A stretch of 64,000 nucleotides of DNA. It comes from Gordius sp. MW1 (taxonomy: Eukaryota > Nematomorpha > Gordioida > Gordea > Gordiidae). The position numbers and the translations under genes were made by a program. The DNA lies in assembly GCA_964036665.1 (NCBI GenBank), contig OZ038533.1, positions 12,360,413-12,424,412 of the forward strand, read 5' to 3'. Below the pieces are notes generated by a model that did no database searches, was not told the DNA's origin, and saw only the letters and a program-made list of their open reading frames with translations. Below are positions 13,601-23,967 of this stretch, piece after piece; position 1 is the first letter of the stretch; each line of letters begins with the position of its first letter.

Positions 13601-16589
13601 ACGTCCCATTTAAAATATATCGGGTAAATGGGTTTGTATAAATTTATTTGTTAACTATATTTCTGCACAATATTTTTAGATTTATAATCGATAACTTGAT
13701 TAAAAAAATATATTTTATCATATTTTTAGCCACATATGCCTCCTTCGCAAAAGTCAATATTATTTTACGTGAAAACAGAGGATATGAATGACGAGGAACC
13801 CGTTTATAAAGAAGTTACTATGAGCGATTTACTTGCCCAGTTCAATTTTGTTCATAAATCCTTACCACATCAAGTTTCCACAGGTACCATTGTTATTAAA
13901 TCATATGAGACTATGGACTAATAGACTGCCCAACCCCTTCATATTTACTCATGTAATGTGTCTCAAAAAGGGCTTGTGGATTTACAATCATATGTAATAA
14001 CACTTTTTATCGAGCAATCAATTTTATAGATTCATTAAATGCAATTAATTATGCATAACTCAATTTAATAAATCAGTTGAAATGTTGATGGCGCTTTGAA
14101 AGTTAATTTTAATACCTCTATCTTATATATAAAAATGAAACTATGTATGTATGTTTGTGTGTTTGTTTGATTGTGTTTGTTTGTATCTATGCCACCACCA
14201 AATTTGGAAAACTAACAGACCGATTTGGCTCAAAATTTCACAGTTTATTCCCCATACTCTGGAGCATGTTTTAAGATTTGTTTGAGCCAAATCGGTCCAG
14301 TAGTTTTTGAGGGGTCACGTTCTTTTGTTTTATACATTTTGGCACTTAATAAAGACGTCCCTCAAAAACTACTAGACCGGTTTGGCTCAAAATTTCACAG
14401 TTTATTCTCTATGTCTATACTTCGGAGCATGTTTTAAGATTTGTTCGAGCCAAATCGGTCCAGTAGTTTTCGAGGGGAAACGTTTTTTTGTTTTATACGT
14501 TGGTTTATACGTTTTGACACTTAATAAAGACGTCCCTCAAAAACTACTCGACCGATTTGGCTCAAAATTTCATACTTTATTCCCCATACTTCGGAGCATG
14601 TTTTAAGATTTGTTCGAGCCAAATCGGTCCAGTAGTTTTCGAGGGGTCACGTTTTTTTGTTTTATACGTTGGTTTATACGTTTTGACACTTAATAAAGAC
14701 GTCCCTCAAAAACTACTGGTCCGATTTGGCTCAAAATTGCATACTTTATTCCCTATACTCCGGAGCATGTTTTAAAATTTGTTCAAGCCAAATCGGTCCA
14801 GTAGTTTTTGAGGGGTTAATAAATTTTAATATACTCTTTACCAAATAATTACATATATGCTTTTTATTCCATATGATAAAAGATGCTTTTCCGTGTAAAT
14901 TATATTATTGGATAAACTTATTTGGGTTACCCTCGAAAACTACTGGACCGATTTGGCTCAAAATTTCATACTTTATTCCCCATACTTCGGAGCATGTTTT
15001 AAGATTTGTTCGAGCCAAATCGGTCCAGTAGTTTTCGAGGGGTCACGTTTTTTTTGTTTTATACGTTGGTTTATACGTTTTGACACTTAATAAAGACGTC
15101 CCTCAAAAACTACTGGACCGATTTCGCTTAAAATTTCATACTTTATTCCCTATACTCCGGAGTATGTTTTAAAATTTGTTCAAGCCAAATCGGTCCAGTA
15201 GTTTTTGAGGGGTTAATAAGTTTTAATATGCTCTTTACCAATTAATTACATATATGCTTTTTATTCCATATGATAAAAGATGCTTTTCCGTGTAAATCAT
15301 ATTATTGGATAAACTTATTTGGGTTATATCTATACTGCGTTATGAATATTTTGTTTTTAGTCAATTATTCATAAAGTGTAAGTCGGAGAAATTTTGTCTA
15401 TTTTTACATTTTATGAAACTTACATAAACGATGAAAATAAATCCTTTATGCGCCCGCCATAAGCCAAATCGGTCCAGTAGTTTTTGAGGGACGTCATTAT
15501 TAAGTGTCAAAACGTATAAACCAACGTATAAAACAAAAAAACCTGACCCCTCGAAAACTACTGGACCGATTTGGGGTGGAGAGGAGGGATGGCGGGCGCA
15601 TAAAGGATTTATTTTCATCGTTTATGTAAGTTTTAAAAAATGTAAAAAGTATAACATATAGATATTAATTGGTAGTTTTTTTCTTATTTAAATTTTTTAT
15701 TTTTTTAATATTTTTAATAGGGCAAAACAACGTTTGCCGGGTCAGCTAGTATATATAAGGCTCAAATTAATAATATCCTAAATGATTTGTATAGCTAGCT
15801 ATACAAGGAATAGCCATAACCAAAATAAGCATTTTCCTAGTATTCTGGGAATTGACAGTCTATTAGTCTAGATATAATACTTATTAGCTCAATAGTGTCT
15901 TGTTTCTATGTTAGTTTCTAAGTTAAAATACAAATTGTGGACTGATACAATTTAATAAGAGTAACAGCTGGTTTTAGTTTTTTTTATTTATACATAATGC
16001 TGAGATATTGCGCTATGTATCTTATATGTTTATAAATGTCCAAACTATTGGTTTTATAAGCTGTGTTTAGAAATAGATTAAATCATAAAACAGTGTAATT
16101 CGTGCTGGTTTTTATATAAAGTTCCAAAAAACTTTAGTACCGACCATCGCTAGATTAAATGAATAAATAAATTTTGTAGGATTGCACTTTACATCTTAAG
16201 TTAATAACATGTTTTAATTATTTTCCCTGGTTTATGTTAAGGCATTTATGGGAAGTATATTTTCATTAAAATTGTTTGCCAACGGAGCGGTGTTTAGTTG
16301 ATTTTTGAATAGATGAGTGGTGATTATTTGTCATTTACCTTTATTTGCTCAAAGTTGATGTGAACTCAAATTATCAGCATTTTATATATTTATAGATTTT
16401 CAAGCGCCCCATAATGGTGACACGCTTCCAATTGACACAAATCCAATAGCGTCTAAGAATCTGAATTGTTGGTATTTTAATTCTTGCGTATGTCAAGGAA
16501 TTGACATTCCATTAAGTGCACCCTTGACCTGGCTGTATTATAATTTATCGAATCCAGACAATTTTTTGCACATTATTTTGCTGCCTTGA
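7680..16589 (+). CDS. ATG5: Autophagy protein 5 (ATG5), seven exons
   Basis: ATG5 is conjugated to ATG12 and, with ATG16, forms the complex that drives lipidation of ATG8/LC3 in autophagosome formation. The exons are 7680-7790, 7825-7961, 8000-8075, 8284-8443, 13526-13623, 13730-13883 and 16396-16589. All introns are GT-AG and all phases match, giving 309 residues against 275 in human. Recognisable blocks are VWHGKITVSL near the N-terminus, KPIKWHYPVGVLYDLY (residues about 76-91), MLKEADYLQNKSK with Lys132 in the place of the human ATG12-acceptor Lys130, VPFKIY, and the C-terminal LSNPDNFLHIILLP. Introns 1 and 2 are 34 and 38 nt. Intron 4 (5.1 kb) holds a HINE and a hAT element. Intron 6 (2.5 kb) holds a Helitron. 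The start is the first ATG of the open frame. The reading frame is intact, so the gene looks functional. Confidence 0.93.
8663..10175 (-). mobile_element. Helentron-type non-autonomous element (HINE) in ATG5 intron 4
   Basis: Read on the - strand the element opens with TTAATTGCTATGCAATTTAT (about 10157-10176), the shared HINE 5' motif. Next come reversed units of the CCAATGG/CCATTGGCCAAA array (about 9315-9540) and a further pair of repeats around 9645-9840. It closes with the 3' block (CTATACTCTGTATAAACG) and a hairpin with an 8-bp stem at 8663-8683 (ACCAGGGA, loop TTTTG, TCCCTGGT). There is no coding capacity. The insertion is antisense to ATG5. Confidence 0.6.
10665..11380. mobile_element. 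hAT element (ZBED/Buster type) in ATG5 intron 4
   Basis: The terminal inverted repeats are CAGTGGTTCTTAACC (left) and GGTTAAGAATCACTG (right), a well-known hAT end. The flanks hold an 8-bp duplication with one mismatch, CTCTATGC against CTCTTTGC. CCCCC tracts lie just inside both ends. The interior encodes a remnant of a ZBED-like transposase on the - strand (10940-11250). At 716 bp this is a deleted derivative. Confidence 0.8.
10940..11250 (-). pseudogene. ZBED-like hAT transposase C-terminus, remnant
   Basis: The - strand reads LPQFWIQIRAEYPPLFSAAI, a stop, then LLPFASTYLCEKGYSTMVDI and KTKKRNRLRLDSCMRIALQS. This is the hAT C-terminal region in the form found in ZBED5-like and Buster/Charlie transposases. 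The family normally has a BED finger and an RNase H-like core upstream, and both are absent. An in-frame stop interrupts the fragment. Confidence 0.7.
11381..13525 (+). other. Remainder of ATG5 intron 4
   Basis: No gene, RNA or further element is recognised. The stretch is AT-rich and ends with the acceptor TTTATTTTAG at 13516-13525, directly before the ATG5 exon that begins ACGATTTCTAC. Confidence 0.6.
14121..15749 (+). mobile_element. Non-autonomous Helitron in ATG5 intron 6
   Basis: The 5' end is TCTTATATATAAAAATGAAA after an A. The 3' end has a hairpin (GGCAAA, loop, TTTGCC at about 15721-15738) followed by GGGTCAGCTAG and a T, the CTAG/T ending of Helitrons. There is no target-site duplication, as expected for insertion between A and T. 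The body is a tandem array of palindromic units, with no Rep or helicase sequence. The short copy at 33644-33975 has the same ends. Confidence 0.75.
14203..15205 (+). repeat. Tandem array of palindromic units inside the Helitron
   Basis: Six units of about 100 bp, spaced 160-225 bp, each start CTACTGGACCGATTTGGCTC and end with its reverse complement GAGCCAAATCGGTCCAGTAG. The two are separated by a block containing CATACTTCGGAGCATG. A further pair of arms lies in opposite orientation at 15462-15572. The open frames of 60-75 codons here are repeats of the same palindrome, not genes. Confidence 0.8.
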
Positions 16590-16596
16590 GTATATG

Positions 16597-16602
16597 AATA
16601 AA
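16597..16602 (+). promoter_or_regulatory. ATG5 polyadenylation signal
   Basis: AATAAA begins 8 bases after the ATG5 stop codon, which implies a very short 3' UTR. Confidence 0.6.
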
Positions 16603-17236
16603 GAATGTACTTTTATCGGAATTATGCTTTACTTGTTTTAATCAAACTTAATTTACCTAAATTAATGATGTATAAGAATTCGTATTATCTGAGTTTTAGG
16701 ATTTTCTAATTGTAATTTACATTTAAAAGTATTTGAGCTGATCCCTTTTGAAAAGTATTTTAACAACCAACTTGATCATCTAATTTATATGGTTAAAAAA
16801 ACTTTTGACTAATCTTTATAACTGTTTTGAATAAGCATGCACACTTTTTAGGACATAAATAACTTTAACCTTTTAAACTTAAACATAGAGTTAAAAACAA
16901 AATAACATATCGTAATAAAATCATATGGTGCCATCTTCATTTTTATTAATGAATTGAAGTCAAATCTACTAAATTAATTCCGTTTGTTGAAAATCGCTGT
17001 AGTGGTTCGATTAAGTCATAACACCATATTAATTTATAATTAGGCGGATGTCCAAGATTGCGTTGCGGTAGTATTTGCAGCGCACTAGATGTTTAAATTT
17101 ATACGGATTGAACAGCTTATATTTACTCTAGATAGATTCTATGATGCCCAAAATTAGTTTTTAGAAATTGTATATTAGTAAATTAATTTTGAATAATTTA
17201 GCTGTTTATAATAGTTGGTAGCAGCTTTTTCCAATT
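16603..17236. other. Intergenic region downstream of ATG5
   Basis: Nothing is recognised here beyond AT-rich DNA with no persistent open frame. Confidence 0.5.
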
Positions 17237-17431
17237 GCTTAAGCTCTAATCTTCTTTTGCCCACGCTTAAGTTGAACCTTCACGATTAGGGACTTTCCTC
17301 TGGCCTATCCAGATCTACCCTCGTTAATCTTCAAATAGCCAACTTTATTTGATAGGAACTACTTTTTATCCCTTTCTCTATTGTGTCTCTCTTTATCCCC
17401 AAAATCCATCTCAACACATTAGAGCTTAAGC
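17237..17431. mobile_element. Small MITE-like element with 14-bp inverted ends
   Basis: GCTTAAGCTCTAAT at 17237-17250 is inverted at 17418-17431 (ATTAGAGCTTAAGC). TTAA lies within both ends, so the element could be TTAA-flanked with shorter ends GCTCTAAT. The interior is 167 bp and non-coding. Confidence 0.4.
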
Positions 17432-17711
17432 TTACCGTCGTATATATCATATGCAAAGTTTACCATTTTTAATTAGTAGATTTGCACACTAAAAGACCTT
17501 TTGATATTAACAAATATAGTTTTTAATATAGTTTAAGATGTGATTAACCTTACTAATAAATCATTTTTATTTTTCTGCTTATTAAATGACTTCCATATCT
17601 CTTTAAAGAAGTAGTAGTTTTTAAAATAAAAAAATTGACCCTGTAACTATTTGTTTAAGATTTTCTACATAATAAACAATTACCCATTATATTTGATATA
17701 TTCTTAATCTA

Positions 17712-18488
17712 TTAGTGCACGGATCAATCCGACATCCGATCCGTCCGAACTCGGATCGGATCAACATTTTAATTTTGGAAGTTGGATCGGATCGGATACA
17801 CATTTTATTTTAGTCGGATCGGACCGGATTTTCAAATTTAAAATAAACAATAATAAGTTCTAATGGTTTAATTAGTCTATGTTTTTGATGTTAATTTTTA
17901 ATAAATAAAAGAGCAATCGTGACGAATCTGCAACTGACCTCTCATTAATTAAATTAATAATTTTTATTATACCTTTTCATAATTATCTTTGAAATGAAGA
18001 TTGCAAATATGATTCAAAAGAAGATTTGCTGAAATGGTGGATTTCATATCAAACAGTCCTGCCAAGGCTTTATAAGCTGGCAAATAAAGTTTTAGCTATA
18101 TCTGCTACCTCTACCACTTCGGAAAGAAATTTCTCGGTGGCTGGAAGAACATTAGAAGAAAGAAGAACGCGAATTAAACCAGAAAATTTAAATTCTTTAT
18201 TATTTTTATATGATAATTTGGAATTAGTCAAATAAATTTTTATATTTATTTCGGGTCTATTAAAATTGCTATACCTTATTTTTATGTATTTTGAATTTAA
18301 TCATCAATAAAAAGTTCTGCTCGTAAAATTTTAATTTAAAAATTTCGGATCAGGTCGGATCGGATATAGATTTTAAAAAACTCGGATCGGATCGGATTTA
18401 GATTTTAAAAAACTCGGACCGATGGATATAAAATTTTTCAAAAACCCCTCGGATCGGATCAAAAAAAATTGATCCGTGCACACCTCTA
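17712..18488 (+). mobile_element. hAT element with GGATCGGATC arms
   Basis: The left end reads TTAGTGCACGGATCAATCC. The right end reads GGATCAAAAAAAATTGATCC then GTGCACACCTCTA, an imperfect inverse. Arms are dense in CGGATCGGATC. A possible 8-bp duplication is TAATCTAT against TAATTTAT. The centre encodes a hAT dimerisation domain at 18026-18235, so the superfamily is secure even though the ends are degenerate. Confidence 0.65.
18026..18235 (+). pseudogene. hAT transposase C-terminal dimerisation domain fragment
   Basis: The reading frame gives a tryptophan-rich lead, then LANKVLAISATSTTSERNFS and VAGRTLEERRTRIKPENLNS before a stop. This is the hAT family C-terminal dimerisation domain, including the SERNFS.AG motif and the following RR. 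About 70 residues remain of a protein usually 500-700 long. The BED finger and catalytic core are missing, so it cannot act as a transposase alone. Confidence 0.8.
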
Positions 18489-18620
18489 ATTTATATATGC
18501 TCTTAAAAATGAATGTATGATTCATTTAGTGGGCAGATGATATTTTTAAACACTGGAGAAATAGGCGTTTTTTGAGAATTAAAATATTTAAGAAATGGTT
18601 TCGGTTATTTTACCCCCTTG

Positions 18621-18785
18621 CCTCGGAGTATCTAGGAAAGTTGGGGGGGGGGGCAGTTGCCCCCTAATTTTAAATAATTGTAAATATTAAACAAAATAAC
18701 GGTAAAGTTTTGAAATATTATCATTTTGCTCCTCAATCAAACTTTTTGCCCTCCCCCTCTATGGAATCCTCTCTAGGGCCCTTGC
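18621..18785. repeat. G-rich palindromic interspersed repeat, copy 3
   Basis: A long G run followed by CAGTTGCCCCC, an AT-rich centre, and a closing TTTGCCCTCCCCCTC match the family described at 677-862. Confidence 0.5.
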
Positions 18786-18925
18786 AAGTCTTTTAAGCTT
18801 CATTGGACCCGAAATTTGTCATATATGCAGATAAAGTTAAAATTAGTTGGATATATACAAGTTAAACGCATTAAATTTGGGTGTATGTTTTTGTGCCTAA
18901 ACAAGCTGAACAACTATTGTTGCAG

Positions 18926-18998
18926 TTTTGAAGCGTATGAAGGATATGAAGATCCAAAAATTGGTGTGCCACCTGCTGTTTTCAAAGGAATGGCTTAG
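18926..18998 (+). CDS. Candidate terminal exon of an unidentified gene
   Basis: After an acceptor-like TATTGTTGCAG the frame reads FEAYEGYEDPKIGVPPAVFK then GMA and a TAG stop. The mixed, non-repetitive composition looks like real protein and unlike the surrounding AT-rich DNA. The exon would begin with the last base of a split codon. No upstream exon was found with confidence, and I do not recognise the protein. It lies about 2.3 kb downstream of ATG5 on the same strand. Confidence 0.35.
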
Positions 18999-19249
18999 TC
19001 TTTGTCAATAGTTCAATGTTAATTGACAACAAGTTCAATTCTTTACCTTTATTATAAGATTTGGCAAAGGAATGGGCAGATTGTTGATCTTTTTGAGCAA
19101 CTTCGTAAAGTCTATTGAATAAATATGCCTTCAAAAATAAAAAAAATTCCAATAGCTGTTTGTCACACTAAGGTCGTCAGCTTCTTTAGATATTTGGATG
19201 AGGGGTAATGCTCAGCCGTGTTGACGATATGATATACTTTAGATCTTTT

Positions 19250-19328
19250 TCTATGTGCTGAGCGGGATTTGAACCCGCGAGCTCTTTTTTAAAGACAAAG
19301 CACATACCTACTACGCCACGCCCCCATG
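19250..19328 (-). repeat. tRNA-derived SINE head
   Basis: The - strand carries a box A (TGGCGTAGTAGG) and a box B (GGTTCAAATCC) at tRNA-like spacing, with a perfect 5-bp T stem (GCGGG/CCCGC). The acceptor ends do not pair (GGGGGCG against TCAGCAC) and the anticodon stem is poor, so it is not a working tRNA gene. The SINE body would extend toward lower coordinates, perhaps to about 19190. Confidence 0.55.
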
Positions 19329-19391
19329 CCCCCTAAATATGCCTTCAAAAATATTTGACTGATAATGGATTTTTGTCTTAACGTGTCTGTA

Positions 19392-19595
19392 GTCATTGCA
19401 TGGCTACTTTATCGAGAAAGAGAAGAGGATTTTCTTGTAAGACTTTACCCGAAGAATAACAATCCCCTTATTCGCGACTTAAGTATACCACAAGTTAGGG
19501 CTATAAATCCTGCTAACCTATGCAGCGTGTACGATGAGGTGACATCCGATTACATGGAGCATCTGCCAAAAACAGAGAAGCTCCGCGGCTTTTAA
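19392..19595 (+). CDS. Candidate terminal exon of an unidentified gene
   Basis: Following TGTCTGTAG the frame runs to a TAA at 19593-19595. It includes YREREEDFLVRLYPKNNNPL, IRDLSIPQVRAINPANLC and a C-terminal MEHLPKTEKLRGF. The composition is varied and less AT-rich than its surroundings, suggesting a real exon. I cannot name the product. AATAAATTAAT follows within about 30 bases and could serve as a poly(A) signal. It may belong with the exon at 18926-18998 only if that stop is bypassed by splicing, which I cannot show. Confidence 0.35.
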   Translation, partial: VIAWLLYREREEDFLVRLYPKNNNPLIRDLSIPQVRAINPANLCSVYDEVTSDYMEHLPKTEKLRGF

Positions 19596-20326
19596 TAGGT
19601 GTTTATATTGTTTTTTAATAAATTAATATAATCTCTTAAATAAAAAAATGTTATTACATGGTTTTAATTGCTGAATTCTTTATATAAATGTTTAAAATAC
19701 TAATATCAGGAAAATGATTGGATGTTTCCAAGTCTATGAATATAGGGCGACCGATGGGGATAGGGGGGGGGGGGTGTTGGTCGTTAGGGAAAATAAAATT
19801 TTGATTCAAATTTCATTCATCTTGATATTTAAAATTATTATAAGAAGGTTAGATAACAATTTGCTAACTACGTCGAATTTAAATTTATTACATAGCGGGG
19901 TGAATATCAGTCTCCCAGCACATGATATATACGACTTTAAAATCTATAGTTAAATTTGGTTATTAGAAAAAAATATTGCAGATATTGATTTGGTTGAAAA
20001 TTAGAATCTTAAATTTCAAGTTTTTTCAACAAGGGATTCTGTTTAGGTTTTAATGGGTTAATATACTTGTTTCCATTGTAGCCTAACTGTGATTTTTTAG
20101 CTTGCACTTATTTCCTCTTCCTACACCATTAAAGCCTACCGTCTTAAACCCGCAAGAGTATTCCTAGGGTACCTAATTAAACGCAATTTTGGTCTACTGG
20201 ATCTAGCTTCACTAGCCTAATACTTTATCAAGAACTAGGTTAGGTCAAAATTTTCATAGGTTTAGCCGAATATTTTATATATAGAAGCTTTTTGGCTCGT
20301 GGATTCTGTGTACCCCACGAAGCCCT
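19596..20326. other. Intergenic region
   Basis: No gene recognised. A run of 12 G within GATAGGGGGGGGGG at about 19758-19770 is the only striking feature. Confidence 0.4.
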
Positions 20327-20480
20327 TAGAGCCCTGCAAAGTCTTTTTTTTTCAACCCGAACCCGACCCAAAAGCGTTTAGATTTTTTTAGCCCTAACCC
20401 AACCCGAATGCGTTTTAATCAAAACCGACTTGACCCGAAAGCGTTTTTTCAACCTCAACCCGACCCGACTCGAAAGTAAA
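20327..20480. repeat. hAT-like arm of AACCCGACCCGAAAGCG words
   Basis: The stretch begins TAGAGCCCTGCAAA, resembling the TAGAGANNTGCA ends nearby. It is made of AACCCGACCCG and GAAAGCG words. A matching right end was not paired. Confidence 0.4.
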
Positions 20481-20740
20481 AAAAGTTATTGGTGTAAAAT
20501 TGATTTTGATGGTTTTAAATTGCAACAAAATGTTTAAAAAACAAATTTTAACATTTTAAAACATGTTTGCGAGAAGAAAGCAGTAAAAAAAGCAGCTACT
20601 CATTTTAAAAAGTTTTTAGTATATATATTTCACCCAAAGTATATCTCTTAACAAACCATTTATCTTCAGTAAGCCCCTTAAATAAACGCAGATATTCTTA
20701 AACTTTTGCTAAATTAAAATGAGTCTATCTGTATAACGGG

Positions 20741-21030
20741 CGGCCAGGATTTTCTCAAGGGGGGGGGGTAGCTGCCAAATATTTGTTTATCATTTTATTT
20801 GCAAGTAAAAATAAAATCAAACAACCAAATCGGGCCCACTCGGCCTAGGGGTCGGGCAGGCAACCACCCTAAATTAAAATAGGCCTGAGTGGGCAACATA
20901 ACAAAGAGATTTTTTTATAATTTACTATTTTCTTGTCACTTTTTTATTTATAAAAATTCTAAAATTAAATCAATTCTTGAAAATACACAAAAATAATGCT
21001 TTACATAAAATCGTCATTTTGGGCTCGGCA
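20741..21030. repeat. G-rich repeat fragment and GC-rich hAT-like arms
   Basis: GCCAGGATTTTCTCAAGG followed by a G run and TAGCTGCC (20743-20787) is a piece of the G-rich family. It is followed by GGGCCCACTCGGCC and GGCCTGAGTGGGC words (20830-20895) and GGGCTCGGCAG (21020), which look like GC-rich hAT arms. No complete element was delimited. Confidence 0.35.
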
Positions 21031-21884
21031 GTTCGGATATCATGTTTGGGTTGGCCCTAGCGGGTATACCGTGATAACAGAAAATTTTAGACAAATATGA
21101 TCAATGATAAAGGTATGAATTCTGTGTATAGAATGTCAATCTTTATAATAAATAGTCATATAATTTTTCATTTGCCCACATTTGAGATTTCACCTGATTA
21201 AAGAGCATTTCCTATGAATTATTAATATTGACAATTCATTTCATCGATATCTTGACACTTCCTTTTTTCAATAATAATCTATCTTTTGAGTATGGATAAA
21301 CTACGAATCGATATTGTAAATTTCTCAACCAGTTTTTTAATTTTTTTTATATCTATATCATCGTTATTCACTTTACTTCATTTTTATTTTTTGAGACTAC
21401 ATCTTCTTTTTTTCCCCCTGAATATGGACCATAAGTTTCCGCAATATTGCGTTCCATTTCCCTCTACCTACGCTATCAATCCAAATCCACCGATTTTATA
21501 CAATGACATTTATATAAACGGATTGAAAATTTTTGATTACATACATAAATTATTATTATAACAAAATAATCTAATAATATCATCACATAGATAGATTAAT
21601 GTTATAATTTCTGGAAACTTATGTTATTATTTCAGGTTATGATAATGGTATTTTGTATAATGAACATGATAGAGGAATGGACGTTAATTTTATCGAAAAG
21701 GGATTAGTTTAGACAAAATATTTAAATTAGTAGTATGAAATAGTTTAAGAAAATATTAATAACCCTTTTTAAGACTGCCGCAATCAACTTAAAGTATACT
21801 TTAATTACCGCCATCTATAGGCAATTTTGATTAGAGACTAATTTGACTATATATAAGAGGTCAGATTTATTTGGAATTTTCTGC
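21031..21884. other. Unassigned region with a weak coding signal
   Basis: An open frame from an ATG at 21425 reads MDHKFPQYCVPFPSTYAINP and ends at 21561. After an acceptor-like ATTTCAG at about 21636 another frame reads YDNGILYNEHDRGMDVNFIE then KGLV and a stop. The two cannot be joined by a consensus donor that I can see. I do not recognise either piece. Confidence 0.2.
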
Positions 21885-22200
21885 CCGAACCCGGCCCTCA
21901 ATTTTTTAACTTTATTGCCCGCCCGAACCCATCTAAGTGTCCGCTTGGGCCCGCCCGAATCGTTAAAGCTACCCGAATTGGAAATATTAAATTTGCCCGT
22001 TAGTCCCAAATTTATGCGATCCCAAACAGAGGTCAGATTTGTTTAAAATCTGTCCGAACCCGGTCGGTGCAAATTTTGAACCAAATTGCCCGCCTGAACC
22101 CTTCTAAGTAACCGCTTGGCCATGCCCGAACCATTAGAGCTGCCCGGCCCAATTAATTAAATTTGCCCGTTGGACCCGAATTTATGTAATCCCATTTTAA
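21885..22200. repeat. Duplicated GC-rich arm (GCCCGAACCC words)
   Basis: Two similar blocks, 21885-22010 and 22030-22195, share CCCGAACCCGG, ATTGCCCGCC, CCGCTTGG and AAATTTGCCCGTT in the same order. They are a direct duplication of about 150 bp and resemble the GC-rich arms of the hAT-like families here. A pair of overlapping open frames (21815-22046) is a by-product. Confidence 0.45.
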
Positions 22201-22405
22201 TCACTTTTAATAAATGGTCATACGATTTTAATAGATTAATTGCTAATGCATTTAGGTTAAAAAATAATTTCAATTAGTACTTACTATGCTATAGAAAATA
22301 GTGGAGAAAATTTTTATTTGAAGCAAAAAAAGAATGGTTGTGAATTAATTATGTATTATAAAAATAATTAATAACTTAGATAAGCGAATATTATTCCGTT
22401 ATCTG

Positions 22406-22572
22406 TAGAGAACTGCATGGGCGACCCGAAACCCGACCCGATAACTTTTGAAATGTCTTCGAGTCGAATCGGGTTCCGGTTGGAAATTTTAAAATGCTTT
22501 CGGGTCGGGTTTGGGTTGAAAATTTTAATATGCTTTCGGGTCGGGTTGGATTTAAAGTGTCGGGTCAAAGGT
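22406..22572. repeat. hAT-like arm (CGGGTCGGGTT words)
   Basis: The stretch starts TAGAGAACTGCATGGGC, a TAGAGANNTGCA-type end, and continues with CGACCCGAAACCCGACCCG and repeated TCGGGTCGGGTT. It could pair with the inverted end at 26251 (TTTTGCACTTCTCTA), but the 8-bp flanks do not match, so the pairing is unproven. Confidence 0.4.
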
Positions 22573-23033
22573 TATGAATCTTACATTGCAAAATACACAG
22601 GAAATATCTTTTAAATTATTGAAAAAATTTTAACTAATATCGAAAAGTATAATTGAAGATCATTCATTTAATTAATTTCGTTTTTTTAAATCTAATTGTT
22701 TTAATTTGGACGCAAATTTAAATTTGACTCGTGAAGGGTAAAATATTAACAAAATAACATTTTTGAATTGTATCTAAATGGTATGAAGTGGTAGTTCATT
22801 ATTAATTTATACTATATAAATATATATAAAACAAATAAAAGTAAGTTTAAATTTATTGAATGGTTAATTTGCAAAACTATATATTTCAAAATATTACCCG
22901 ATATTGTAAATGCTATCATATTTATATATCTCTTAAATAAGTCATTCAAATAAATTTAATAATCAAAATCTGTAATATCGATTAGTTTTATAAATCGCAC
23001 TTTAATTTGTCGATTAAATTTTAAACACACTCA
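22573..23033. other. AT-rich region without recognisable features
   Basis: No gene, repeat or RNA is recognised in this stretch. Confidence 0.5.
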
Positions 23034-23967
23034 TGGTCGTAGGCAGGATTAAAATTAAAGGCGGCAATTGATTAAGGTAGGGGCAAAATAATTATTTTTT
23101 TAAATTTTAGCCATAATTTGATAAAATATCTACGATTTTTTGGATTTAGAGGGGGCAGTCGCCCATCCCTGCCACTAGAGACCTGCAAAATCGATTTTTT
23201 TAAGGCCCGGCCCCAGCCCGGAATTTAAAATGGAAAAAAATCAGGCCCGGCCCGGGTTCGAATTTTAGCATCTTTAGAAACAAGGCCCGGGTCCGGCCCG
23301 GCTAAATTTCCGCGTTTAAATTTTAATTTTCCTCCAGTCTTCATAAATCTGGCCGCCTAAAAACACCTCTCACTCGAGGCAGATGAAGCAGGTGTTGAAA
23401 AAATTTTAAAACAAAGAGCTAAGCGCTAGAAATTAACCACTGTGATCTTTCCACTACGCCTCTGGATTTCGAATCGAATCGAATATTTTTAGTATTCTTC
23501 GGATTCGAAAAAACAAATTCGATTCGAGAGTCGTCGAATATTAAAATAAGGATTTGAATTCGATTCGAATATTTTTCAAGTTTTTTAATTTCTAAATATC
23601 GCTAAAAAAGAATTTATTCATAAAAATGCAAAGATTGAATATAAAAATATTAAAGGCGAAAAGGATAAAATATCGATATTTTAGTCAGTTTTTGTTTGTT
23701 ATATAAAGAAACTTACCCGATGATCACAGGTTGCAAATTCGATTTATTTTGATCCCAAACTAACTTATTTCTTCAGTATCCAAATTATTTAAACTAATAT
23801 AGTCCCTAAAAATTTTTGCCAAAGCATTAATTAGAGTTTATCTATTTAGTTTTGGTACTCTTACAACGGGTTATATTATCTTGTTTCATTATAAATCTAA
23901 AATGTTTATGAATATAAATAAAATCTCGGCATATAAGGTTAATGCATATCAAAATATATTATTTATA

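Larger units (their letters stand above)
17456..18620 (+). repeat. Dispersed repeat X, copy 1, split by a hAT element
   Basis: Segments 17456-17711 and 18490-18620 match 33571-34320 in order. Shared landmarks are GACCTTTTGATATT, ATAGTTTAAGAT, ATATTCTTAATCTAT and GGGCAGATG. Here the repeat is interrupted by the hAT element at 17712-18488. In the other copy it is interrupted by a Helitron. The repeat has no coding content that I can identify. Confidence 0.6.

Noticed and set aside
14225..15090. A family of four small related proteins
   Set aside because: The frames are translations of the palindromic Helitron units and have no start or codon bias.
19250..19328. A functional tRNA gene on the - strand
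   Set aside because: Box A, box B and the T stem are good, but the acceptor ends do not pair and the anticodon stem is poor. A SINE head is more likely.
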